Positions 1 to 6,177 of a stretch of DNA of 34,000 bases are shown one piece after another; the first letter of the stretch is position 1; every line of letters begins with the position of its first letter. The position numbers and the translations under genes were made by a program. A model generated the notes under the pieces. The model was not told where the DNA came from. It did no database searches and saw only the letters and a program-made list of their open reading frames with translations. The DNA comes from Brevibacillus borstelensis (GTDB lineage Bacteria > Bacillota > Bacilli > Brevibacillales > Brevibacillaceae). The DNA lies in contig NZ_RHHO01000042.1 of NCBI RefSeq assembly GCF_003710865.1, positions 1 to 34,000 on the forward strand, written 5' to 3'.

Positions 1-54
1 GGAAGCGCGGCAACGCGTGGAGCTGACGAATACTAATCGGTCGAGGACTTATCC
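1..54 (+). rRNA. 23S ribosomal RNA, 3' end only
   Basis: The first 54 bases match the conserved 3' end of Bacillota 23S rRNA, with the hallmark TACTAATCGGTCGAGGACTT just before the end. The 5' part lies outside the window. The mature end is placed at about 54 by analogy. The gene is followed within 50 bases by a terminator, so the rRNA operon ends here. Confidence 0.93.
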
Positions 55-100
55 ACACAATCCTTACAGCATGCATATCCAGTTTTGAAGGAATCAATCA

Positions 101-126
101 AGCCATCCATTTCGGATGGCTTTTTG
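101..126 (+). terminator. Rho-independent terminator of the rRNA operon
   Basis: An 8-bp perfect stem, AGCCATCC paired with GGATGGCT, closes a 5-base loop and runs into TTTTTG. It lies about 47 bases after the 23S end, with no room for a 5S gene or a tRNA in between. Confidence 0.88.
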
Positions 127-197
127 CTTTTACAAGAATCTTTATGGATGGAAGTCGAGTGAGTTTGCCTCAGCAAATGAGCTGGCCCCCCAATAGC

Positions 198-238
198 ACC
201 GGGCGAGCAGGTAGCTACCTGTATCTGTCCGGTTTTTT
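198..238 (+). terminator. Terminator-like hairpin in the rRNA-nosD gap
   Basis: ACCGGGC pairs with GTCCGGT around an inner palindrome, CAGGTAGCTACCTG, and a run of six T follows. No gene precedes it apart from the already terminated rRNA operon. It may be a second rRNA terminator or an attenuator of a short leader transcript. I recognise no riboswitch class in positions 130-240. Confidence 0.5.
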
Positions 239-388
239 ATTTGTGAACAGGGGCGCATATTTGTGTACTGCCATGGATATTTGTCTCTTTTTTGCCATTT
301 CTGGTAGCCCGGTTGAGTCATTTCAAAACTGTCAGAGACTGGTATTCTGAAAATGAACTTGGTGAAACGAGAAACAAGGGGGGAGGCA

Positions 389-472
389 CCTGTTTACGAA
401 GGAGAAACACCCGTATGCGAGAGAGAAAAACCTGTATACAAGAGAGAAAAACCTGTTTACGAAAGGGAGGTA
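389..472 (+). repeat. Four imperfect 21-bp tandem repeats upstream of nosD
   Basis: Four units start at 389, 410, 431 and 452. Each begins CCTGTTTACGA or a close variant (CCCGTATGCGA, CCTGTATACAA) and continues with a purine-rich stretch such as GAGAGAAAAA. The period is exactly 21 bases. In one frame this reads as the heptad PVYEREK, but that frame has no ribosome binding site and runs into nosD, so coding is doubtful. The array ends 16 bases before the nosD start. The rest of the 54-488 gap holds only the two hairpins listed separately. Confidence 0.8.
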
Positions 473-488
473 CCGGCACAGGCGGCAC

Positions 489-1910
489 TTGAACCTGCAA
501 CGGGTCCTTTGGAGGCTTTTCATCGCCGCTTTTGCAGTTGCTGCCGTGTCCATTCCGGGAAAGGCGACAGCGGCAACGTCATTATTGCAGGAGTTGATTG
601 ACCAGGCAAAGCCTGGCGAGACGGTACTCATACCGGCAGGAGCGTATCAGGGGCCGGTCCGGGTGACCAAGCCGATCAAGCTGCTGGGACAAGGCACCGT
701 GGAGATCACCAGTACGGGAAAGGAACCGGCTCTGGTCATTCAAACGGACCACACGACGGTGCGAGGGATACGGATCGTCGACAAGCGAATTAATGAACCG
801 GATGCGTCGGTAATCGTCAAAGGCAGCTACAACGTTCTTGAGCAGCTTGTGATCGAGACGATGGGGACAGGCATGCAGCTGATCAAGGCCGATCACAACA
901 TACTGAAAGAGATTGCCGTAATCGGCGGAGTCGATGAACCGGATGAAGGCCAGGAGGAAATTGGGCATGACCATAGTCAGCACAAGCTGCTGGTCCCGAA
1001 AAGCACCGGCCCCAAGCCGCAAAAAGGAAACGGCATTAACCTGGATCAGTCCCACTACAATCAACTGACATCCAATCGGATTGGGAACATGTTTGACGGA
1101 GTTTATTTGGAAAATAGTAATTTCAATACTATTGAACAAAATTTCGTCGAAAAGTCTCGCTATGGGTACCACTTCATGGGGACGGCCGATACCAAGCTCC
1201 TTGGCAATACGGGAAGCGCTAATGTTACGGGAGCGATGCTGATGGAAACGACGCGAGCCACAGTCAAGGAGAACAGGTTCGTCAAGCAGAGAGAGAACCC
1301 CAATTCGCAAGGAATCCTTTTGTTCGACGTCACCCAGTCACAAATCGAGAACAACTTGATCGAGGGAAATCGCGTCGGACTGTTCATGGAACAATCCAGC
1401 GAAAATCTTTTTAAGGGAAATCAGCTTGAGAAAAACTTTATCGGCATGCAGCTAAAAGAGGCGGCCCACAACGAGGTAACAGCCAACCAGTTCATCTCCA
1501 ATGTCATTCAGGGTCAGGCGCAGGCAAGCAAAGAGAATCTTTTGGAGGGGAACTACTGGGATACGATGCAGGGAATTGACCTTGATGGGGATCAACACAG
1601 TGATATCCCGTACGAGATGAACCCGTTTTTTCTTGCGTTGACGGGAGCTGTCCCGCCGTATCAGCTGTTTTTTCAAGCGCCAGGGTTTGTCTTTTTAGAA
1701 GGATTGTTTACATCCGGTACAGGTACGGCCATCCGGGATCCTCGTCCACTGATGGCACCTGCTAAAACGGTACTGGTGGCTACCGACGGGATTCTGCCCG
1801 CAGAGCAGACCGAGGAGCAACCCGAGGAGCGTACCTGGGTGATGAGTATCAGTGCATGCTTACTGGCGCTGACGAGTTTGGGAATCTATATGGGAGTGAG
1901 ACAAAAATGA
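489..1910 (+). CDS. nosD: NosD, copper/sulfur-site maturation protein for nitrous oxide reductase
   Basis: This 473-aa exported protein begins with a signal peptide (hydrophobic residues about 8-28, ending near KATA). A right-handed parallel beta-helix follows, with many Asn-rich turns such as ENNLIEGNRVG and EKNFIGMQL. The NosD-typical stretch NYWDTMQGIDLDGDQHSDIPYE lies near residues 355-377. A C-terminal membrane segment (about 449-468) would anchor it outside the cell, as expected in a Gram-positive. NosD works with the NosFY ABC transporter to build the copper-sulfide centre of NosZ. The start is TTG at 489, the first start codon that keeps the whole signal peptide. Its Shine-Dalgarno site is weak: GGGAGG lies 18 bases upstream. 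The stop overlaps the nosL start (ATGA), so the two are translationally coupled. No nosZ is nearby. Confidence 0.88.
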   Translation: MNLQRVLWRLFIAAFAVAAVSIPGKATAATSLLQELIDQAKPGETVLIPAGAYQGPVRVTKPIKLLGQGTVEITSTGKEPALVIQTDHTTVRGIRIVDKRINEPDASVIVKGSYNVLEQLVIETMGTGMQLIKADHNILKEIAVIGGVDEPDEGQEEIGHDHSQHKLLVPKSTGPKPQKGNGINLDQSHYNQLTSNRIGNMFDGVYLENSNFNTIEQNFVEKSRYGYHFMGTADTKLLGNTGSANVTGAMLMETTRATVKENRFVKQRENPNSQGILLFDVTQSQIENNLIEGNRVGLFMEQSSENLFKGNQLEKNFIGMQLKEAAHNEVTANQFISNVIQGQAQASKENLLEGNYWDTMQGIDLDGDQHSDIPYEMNPFFLALTGAVPPYQLFFQAPGFVFLEGLFTSGTGTAIRDPRPLMAPAKTVLVATDGILPAEQTEEQPEERTWVMSISACLLALTSLGIYMGVRQK

Positions 1911-2491
1911 AGAAATGGAAAATTGCAGCAGGCGCGATGATGGTAGCTTCTGTACTGATGATGGGCTGTGGCAAAGAGGAGGCACAGCCGGTAGAGATTG
2001 TGGAGGGCGTGGACAAGTGCGATATTTGCCATATGGAGGTCGCCAATAACCAGCACGCGACCGAAATTGTGCTCAAGGACGGAAAAGCTTTGAAATTTGA
2101 TGACATCGGCTGCATGTACCGCTGGACGAATGAAAACGGAACAGAGCAAGTGGATGTCCAATTTGTTCGCGACTACCTTTCCAAGGAATGGGTGAAATCC
2201 GATCAGGCCAGCTACGCTTATGACGAGAGCTATAAAACGCCGATGGGCTATGGCGTGTACTCCTTCAAAGAGAAAACGGCTGCAGAGGTATTCGTACAGG
2301 AGCAGCAAACAGGCAAAGTGATGAGTGCGCAAGATTTGAGCAGCCACAGCTGGGAATCCAGTATGAAGAAGCATAAGGAAGAGCATGGGGGAGGCCACAA
2401 CGGTGACGGCCAATCCGGTACCCACGGCGCGAATGCGGACGCAAATGGCTCGCACACGCCAAGCGCCGAAACGCAAGGCAAACACAATTGA
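1907..2491 (+). CDS. nosL: NosL, copper-binding lipoprotein with a His-rich tail
   Basis: This is a 194-aa lipoprotein. A hydrophobic N-terminus leads to a lipobox, LMMGC, with the lipidated Cys at 21. The NosL signature CDICHME at residues 38-44 supplies Cys and Met copper ligands, and DIGCMYRW follows near residue 67. In the NosL family the protein brings Cu(I) to NosD or NosZ outside the membrane. The last 35 or so residues are low-complexity and rich in His, Gly and Asn (HGGGHNGDG, GTHGANADANGSH), which could store extra metal and is not needed for the family fold. ATG 1907 is preferred over in-frame codons upstream because GGGAG lies 11 bases before it and the signal peptide starts there. 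It overlaps nosD by 4 bases. Confidence 0.88.
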   Translation: MKKWKIAAGAMMVASVLMMGCGKEEAQPVEIVEGVDKCDICHMEVANNQHATEIVLKDGKALKFDDIGCMYRWTNENGTEQVDVQFVRDYLSKEWVKSDQASYAYDESYKTPMGYGVYSFKEKTAAEVFVQEQQTGKVMSAQDLSSHSWESSMKKHKEEHGGGHNGDGQSGTHGANADANGSHTPSAETQGKHN

Positions 2492-2509
2492 TCAGGGGAA
2501 GTGGCAGAA

Positions 2510-3328
2510 GTGCACATCGATAAAATCGCCAAACGGGAGATCAAGATCGGTTTTCGCAATCCGTGGGCATATTCCTTTATGGCTCTTTTTTCTCTGTTCA
2601 GCCTAGCCTTGCTGATCATCCAATCCCAATCGTTTATGGAAGGGTACACGTACACGACAGGGACTATGCTGAACCTGATTCTGTACCTCCTTCCCCTGAT
2701 GACGATGCTGCTCGCCTCCTTTTCTCTTACCGCAGAAAAGGAGGAGGGGAGCTGGCAGCTGCTTTCTACATACGCGATCACCACGCCCGCTTTTTTATGG
2801 GGCAAGTATTTTGGATTGGCGGTGGTGCTCGTTTCGATCGTCTGCTTCGGTTACGGCGTATCCGGGCTGCTCGGGTCGTTTTTAGGGACTGGCTTTACAC
2901 TTTCCGCCCTGCTTTTTTTCCTGTTCTTCTCCGTTTGCATTGTTTTGCTGTTTTTGGGAATCGCGATCGTCGTCGGTACATTGAGCAAAAACCGCTGGCA
3001 GGCGCTCACGTTCGGGGTGAGCATCTGGTTCTTCTTTATTCTCGCATGGCCGACGATACTCATCTCGGTAGTAAGCTTTTTGCCTTATACATGGATCAAG
3101 CCAATCCTGCAAATCGCCACCTGCCTCAATCCGGCCGAGTTTGTACGGATTTTCTCGGTAGTCAGAATGGGGGGCGGCTCCATCTTTGGTCCGGAATATT
3201 ATAACTGGGTCACCTGGATGCAGTCTCCGCTTGGCATTGTCGGGTTTATCGCTCTCAGTATCGGGTGGATTGTCTGTACGATGGGGATTGCCACATTCAT
3301 CTGGGAAAGAGGGAGATACCGTGATTAA
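2510..3328 (+). CDS. nosY: NosY-type ABC transporter permease
   Basis: This 272-aa integral membrane protein has six likely transmembrane segments and the ABC-2 permease layout, including the conserved LTAEKEEGSWQLLSTYAIT stretch after the second helix. NosY forms the membrane part of the NosDFY complex that matures nitrous oxide reductase. GTG at 2510 is chosen over GTG at 2501 because the AGGGGA Shine-Dalgarno site (2494-2499) touches the earlier codon but sits about 10 bases from the later one. It follows nosL by 18 bases and overlaps nosF by 8. Assignment as NosY rather than a generic ABC-2 permease rests on the neighbours. Confidence 0.83.
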   Translation: MHIDKIAKREIKIGFRNPWAYSFMALFSLFSLALLIIQSQSFMEGYTYTTGTMLNLILYLLPLMTMLLASFSLTAEKEEGSWQLLSTYAITTPAFLWGKYFGLAVVLVSIVCFGYGVSGLLGSFLGTGFTLSALLFFLFFSVCIVLLFLGIAIVVGTLSKNRWQALTFGVSIWFFFILAWPTILISVVSFLPYTWIKPILQIATCLNPAEFVRIFSVVRMGGGSIFGPEYYNWVTWMQSPLGIVGFIALSIGWIVCTMGIATFIWERGRYRD

Positions 3329-4121
3329 TATCGGGTTGGAAATGGTGCAAGTGACGAAAAAAATAAAGGGAAAAACGATTGTCCACCCGTTTGATCTTAC
3401 CATCAGGCCAGGGCAGGTCGTTGCGCTTTGCGGCGGCAACGGGGCAGGAAAAAGCACGATTTTGCGAATGATTGCGGGACTAACCCAGCCGACCTCTGGC
3501 ACCATTGAGCTGAATAGACTGGACCGGAAGCTTGACCGCGAGTATTATTTGCGGCAAATCGGCTACATGCCTGATCACTTCAACTTTGGTGCGGGCTTGA
3601 CCGCCAGCGAGACAATCCGTTTTTTTGCCTCCCTCAAGGGGCGTACTGCACAAGAGGCAGAGGCCGCGCTAAGAGCTGTCGGTCTGGAGGAAGCCCGCAA
3701 CAAACGGGTCTCGGTGTTTTCCAAAGGGATGCAGCAGAGACTGCTCTTTGCTCAAGCTATTCTGGACAAACCTGCATTGGTTGTTTTGGACGAGCCTACA
3801 AACGGTTTGGACCCGTATTGGATGGATACGTTTGTCAGTCTGGTCAAGGAAGTGAAACAGGCAGGGCAAGCCGTCATCTTCTCGACGCATCAGCTGCAGG
3901 TGGCTGAGGAAGCGGCCGACCGGGCCATTTTTCTGATGGACGGAAAGATGGTCAGTACGGGAACGATTGAGGAGTACCGCGCCCAGTACGGAACATCCGG
4001 CTTGCAGGGGGCCTTCGCCAGTCTGGTTAGCCGAAAGCCTTCCGATGGCGAAGAGGACAGGTCTGCCTCGCCAGTAAAAATTACAATCAGAAAGCGTGAG
4101 AATGAGCAGCATGATGAATAA
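3321..4121 (+). CDS. nosF: NosF-type ABC transporter ATP-binding protein
   Basis: This 266-aa ATPase carries Walker A GGNGAGKST (about residues 36-44), signature FSKGMQQRL (about 134-142), Walker B LVVLDEPTNGLDP (about 153-165) and the switch His in STHQLQ. It is the cytoplasmic engine that pairs with NosY to drive cofactor assembly through NosD. The start is GTG 3321, 5 bases after GAGGGAGA and inside the end of nosY, which indicates coupled translation. A Ser/Glu/Asp-rich C-terminal tail follows the ATPase domain. The downstream small gene begins inside its 3' end. Confidence 0.87.
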   Translation: MINIGLEMVQVTKKIKGKTIVHPFDLTIRPGQVVALCGGNGAGKSTILRMIAGLTQPTSGTIELNRLDRKLDREYYLRQIGYMPDHFNFGAGLTASETIRFFASLKGRTAQEAEAALRAVGLEEARNKRVSVFSKGMQQRLLFAQAILDKPALVVLDEPTNGLDPYWMDTFVSLVKEVKQAGQAVIFSTHQLQVAEEAADRAIFLMDGKMVSTGTIEEYRAQYGTSGLQGAFASLVSRKPSDGEEDRSASPVKITIRKRENEQHDE

Positions 4122-4452
4122 CAAAAGGATTTTCTTCCGTTTCCTGTTCGGAGGGGCAGCAGCACTGGCCGCGGTTGTCCTGGCAGCCAATTTTACCAAA
4201 ATAACAGCAGCCCCTCCCGACGATACCCGAATGATCCTGGAGCATACTCATCGCACCTATATCTCTCCGCCATGCTACGAACAGGCGCAAAAGACCAATC
4301 ATATCGCCGAATCTACGCTTGGAGAGGCTCGGACGCATTCCTACAGCCCAGAGTCAGCCTGTACCGAGCAGTCCTTGCAGCCGATTCAAATAACGCTTTC
4401 CGCCTGGCTGCAAGAAAAACTGGGCATTCAAAAAGGAAAGTGGGATTGGTAA
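4102..4452 (+). CDS. Small membrane-anchored protein at the end of the nos cluster, function unknown
   Basis: I do not recognise this protein of about 116 aa. It has a basic N-terminus (NNKRIFFRF), one hydrophobic helix (about residues 11-30, rich in Ala and Val) that could be a signal anchor, and a polar outer part with two Cys (in SPPCYEQ and SACTEQ) and several His. It overlaps the 3' end of nosF, so it is probably the last gene of the nos operon and may act outside the membrane with NosD and NosL. The start is uncertain: GTG 4096, ATG 4102 and ATG 4111 are all in frame, and none has a strong Shine-Dalgarno site. Confidence 0.6.
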   Translation: MSSMMNNKRIFFRFLFGGAAALAAVVLAANFTKITAAPPDDTRMILEHTHRTYISPPCYEQAQKTNHIAESTLGEARTHSYSPESACTEQSLQPIQITLSAWLQEKLGIQKGKWDW

Positions 4453-4480
4453 GGGAAACTGGGACTGGCTACAGGGAGCA

Positions 4481-4690
4481 TCAAGCGCAGGAACAACAGC
4501 AGGTTTGCGGTGCCGAAGCGATAGTGGCGCCGCTTTTTCCCGCAAGTAAACGCGCCTTTTGCCAAAGCGCAGAAACGGCAATCCGCCTGATAGATTTCTG
4601 CTTGAGATACTTCAATGCATGCCGAGAAATGAAATCCAGCTCCCGCTGCCTTTCCATAACCTGCATCTCCGCTACATAAATATTGTCCAT
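4481..4690 (-). CDS. Small Cys-tailed protein in the ars operon, function unknown
   Basis: This 69-aa protein lies 19 bases downstream of arsI on the same strand. It has a helical, charged N-terminal part (MDNIYVAEMQVMERQREL) and ends in TCCCSCA, four Cys in six residues. ATG 4690 is preferred over an upstream extension into arsI because GGGAG lies about 11 bases before it and ATAGG just before it. I recognise no family. The thiol cluster resembles the ends of the neighbouring ArsR (CSSDCC) and ArsI (TVCCNQK), so an As(III)-binding or trafficking role is possible, but this is inference from context. It could also be a non-functional reading frame. Confidence 0.5.
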   Translation of the reverse strand: MDNIYVAEMQVMERQRELDFISRHALKYLKQKSIRRIAVSALWQKARLLAGKSGATIASAPQTCCCSCA

Positions 4691-4709
4691 CCTATCTCGT
4701 CTCCCTTGT

Positions 4710-5123
4710 TTATTTTTGATTGCAGCAAACAGTCGCATCTTTGGAATGAACATCGGCGTCCTCTTTTGTATAAAAGAACTCCCACTCATTGCCGTCGGGG
4801 TCTACTACCCAAAATTTGTCCTGTACCGCATAACAGCAGGTGGTATCGACCTCTTCCTTTTCGATGGTGAGTCCGGCTGCTTGCAGGCGCTCGCGATGTT
4901 CGGCCACTTCCCTCGCGCTGTCCACTTGAAAGCCGAAATGGTTGACCTGATTGCCGCCTACCTTGGACCGGGCATTGAGTGTAAAATTCAGGCGGACAGC
5001 CTCGACCAGAAACTTGGCGTAGTCGTCCTTTGTTTTGACCGGGTCAACACCGAAAAGACGGGTATAAAAGTCAACCGATTGATCAAGCCGTGTGCAATTG
5101 ATTCCGACATGTGCATATTTCAT
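4710..5123 (-). CDS. arsI: ArsI, Fe(II)-dependent organoarsenical C-As lyase
   Basis: This 137-aa vicinal-oxygen-chelate (glyoxalase-fold) dioxygenase has the ArsI hallmarks. The Fe(II) ligands H5, H62 and E115 fall at the positions known for ArsI, and the substrate-binding pair C96-C97 sits in TTCCYAVQDK. The enzyme breaks the C-As bond of trivalent methyl- and aryl-arsenicals, giving arsenite. A second Cys pair (133-134, TVCCNQK) lies at the C-terminus. The start at 5123 is backed by AGGAGG about 8 bases upstream. It lies directly downstream of arsR with two operator-like palindromes between the genes. Cadmium-induced CadI proteins are related, but the CC pair and ArsR neighbour favour ArsI. 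Confidence 0.87.
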   Translation of the reverse strand: MKYAHVGINCTRLDQSVDFYTRLFGVDPVKTKDDYAKFLVEAVRLNFTLNARSKVGGNQVNHFGFQVDSAREVAEHRERLQAAGLTIEKEEVDTTCCYAVQDKFWVVDPDGNEWEFFYTKEDADVHSKDATVCCNQK

Positions 5124-5139
5124 GAAAACAACCTCCTAT

Positions 5140-5155
5140 ATCAAAAATATTTGAT
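5140..5155. promoter_or_regulatory. ArsR operator-like palindrome, site A (arsR-arsI gap)
   Basis: ATCAAAAATATTTGAT has the form ATCAA-N6-TTGAT. It sits just upstream of the arsI ribosome binding site. Its centre is 22 bp, about two helical turns, from site B. The same palindrome flanks the arsR promoter, so it is very likely bound by the ArsR encoded here. Confidence 0.75.
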
Positions 5156-5161
5156 GGATAT

Positions 5162-5177
5162 ATCAAAAAAAATTGAT
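5162..5177. promoter_or_regulatory. ArsR operator-like palindrome, site B (arsR-arsI gap)
   Basis: ATCAAAAAAAATTGAT, the second copy of ATCAA-N6-TTGAT between arsR and arsI, lies on the same helical face as site A. Confidence 0.72.
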
Positions 5178-5195
5178 GAATAGACGAAAAAGAAA

Positions 5196-5546
5196 TCAGC
5201 AGCAATCGCTGCTGCAGCGAAATACACAGCACAGCTCTTCGGATAACAAGCGGTTGACCTCTGCGTGATTCAGCCAATAGTAGTTCCAGACGCCGTCGCT
5301 TTCCTTCTGGATCAACCCGGCATCGAGCAAAATTTTCAGGTGATAGGAAAGCTTAGACTGCGCCATCTCCAGCACTTCCGCCAGGTCGCAAACGCAGACC
5401 CGGCCGTGCTTGGTCAGCTCGTGCATGATCTGCAGTCGTTTTTTATCTGCCAAAGCCTTGAATTTACTTTCAAAGAGGTCAAAAGCTGGTTCTGTAGATG
5501 CTGTGTCCGATGGAGCTGTTTCAGAAACTGTGCTGATTTCTTTCAT
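5196..5546 (-). CDS. arsR: ArsR-family arsenic-responsive repressor
   Basis: This 116-aa winged-helix regulator of the ArsR/SmtB family has a metal-binding motif, VCVCDL (C51, C53), in the usual first helix of the DNA-binding domain. The recognition helix region reads MAQSKLSYHLKIL. The C-terminus is unusually Cys-rich (C106, C107, C111, C115, C116 in ELCCVFRCSSDCC), which may give a second trivalent-arsenic site, as in ArsRs that sense organoarsenicals. The first 20 residues are a polar extension. ATG 5546 has AAGGAACGG a few bases upstream. It heads the minus-strand operon arsR-arsI-small protein and is probably autoregulated through the palindromes at 5561 and 5621. Confidence 0.9.
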   Translation of the reverse strand: MKEISTVSETAPSDTASTEPAFDLFESKFKALADKKRLQIMHELTKHGRVCVCDLAEVLEMAQSKLSYHLKILLDAGLIQKESDGVWNYYWLNHAEVNRLLSEELCCVFRCSSDCC

Positions 5547-5560
5547 GGTCCGTTCCTTTC

Positions 5561-5576
5561 ATCAAAAACTTTTGAT
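5561..5576. promoter_or_regulatory. ArsR operator-like palindrome, site C (arsR start region)
   Basis: ATCAAAAACTTTTGAT lies between the predicted transcription start and the arsR start codon, where a bound repressor would block initiation or early elongation. Confidence 0.78.
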
Positions 5577-5583
5577 ATAGGCA

Positions 5584-5612
5584 ATCATATGCGAAACGGA
5601 TGTTTTTGGCAA
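5584..5612 (-). promoter_or_regulatory. Sigma-A promoter of arsR
   Basis: On the minus strand -35 TTGCCA (5612-5607) and -10 TATGAT (5589-5584) are separated by exactly 17 bp. The predicted start is near 5577, so operator sites C and D flank the promoter. Confidence 0.75.
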
Positions 5613-5620
5613 TCCATAAA

Positions 5621-5636
5621 ATCAAATTTTTTTGAT
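5621..5636. promoter_or_regulatory. ArsR operator-like palindrome, site D (upstream of arsR -35)
   Basis: ATCAAATTTTTTTGAT is the fourth copy of ATCAA-N6-TTGAT. It sits just upstream of the arsR -35 box, with its centre 60 bp from site C, so looping or cooperative binding across the promoter is possible. Confidence 0.7.
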
Positions 5637-5658
5637 GAAGGCTATCGTTCGCCCTGCG

Positions 5659-5967
5659 TTACCCGACCAAAGCGCCAATGATCGGATAGGAGAAAGGACG
5701 TCCGCCGAGCGAATACAAAATACCTTTGATCGGGTAGTACAGCGCCATCAGGCCAAAAACGACAAAGAATGGAATGCCGATCAGGATGAAGACAAACGGC
5801 CAGGATATTGCAATCAGAACCCCGATAATCACGTGAAACAGCAATGCCTGAAGCGCTGTATTCTTAACCTCTCGATCGGCCATGAGCAGCCAGACGAGCA
5901 GCGGCACCAATACAGGTGCGAAAAAAGCGCTGGCGTGCGTGATAGCTTTTACTCCCTTATGATCCAT
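5659..5967 (-). CDS. DUF4870 (Tic20-like) small membrane protein
   Basis: This 102-aa membrane protein has three to four hydrophobic helices (about residues 10-28, 40-62 and 65-85). The layout ASAFFAPVLVPLLVWLL, then ALQALLFHVIIG, is typical of DUF4870. These proteins are common in Bacillota and have no firmly known role. ATG 5967 has GGGAGG at the right distance. It has its own promoter (6011-6039) and is transcribed toward arsR, whose promoter begins just after its end. No terminator is visible between the two, so read-through into ars is possible. Confidence 0.75.
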   Translation of the reverse strand: MDHKGVKAITHASAFFAPVLVPLLVWLLMADREVKNTALQALLFHVIIGVLIAISWPFVFILIGIPFFVVFGLMALYYPIKGILYSLGGRPFSYPIIGALVG

Positions 5968-6010
5968 GATAGATCCTCCCAGATAACGAAATAATAATGT
6001 CTATGTCCTT

Positions 6011-6039
6011 ATAATACGAAACAGCACCTGCTTTCGTAA
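6011..6039 (-). promoter_or_regulatory. Promoter of the DUF4870 gene
   Basis: On the minus strand -35 TTACGA (6039-6034) and -10 TATTAT (6016-6011) are 17 bp apart and about 44 bases upstream of the start codon. Confidence 0.6.
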
Positions 6040-6177
6040 CAGCCAAAAGCTTGAACAGGAGATCCACCTTGAGACGGAGAAATTGATTGGAAAAATCAGT
6101 CACATCCGTTATCATGAACATCACTTGTTTCGCTTATCCATTTAATCATGAAAGGGCTTGTTAAGAGGGGGATAACG

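Noticed and set aside
144..350. 68-aa frame after the rRNA terminator
   Set aside because: It runs through the terminator-like hairpin, has no binding site and no family resemblance.
389..472. CRISPR-like repeat
   Set aside because: Units are directly adjacent with no spacers, imperfect, and only four.
54..488. Fnr-type box upstream of nosD
   Set aside because: TGTGA at 241 is not followed by a matching TCACA half-site.
353..601. 82-aa frame with heptads PVYEREK upstream of and overlapping nosD
   Set aside because: No ribosome binding site before its ATG, it reads the 21-bp repeat in one of several open frames, and its second half is out of frame inside the nosD signal peptide.
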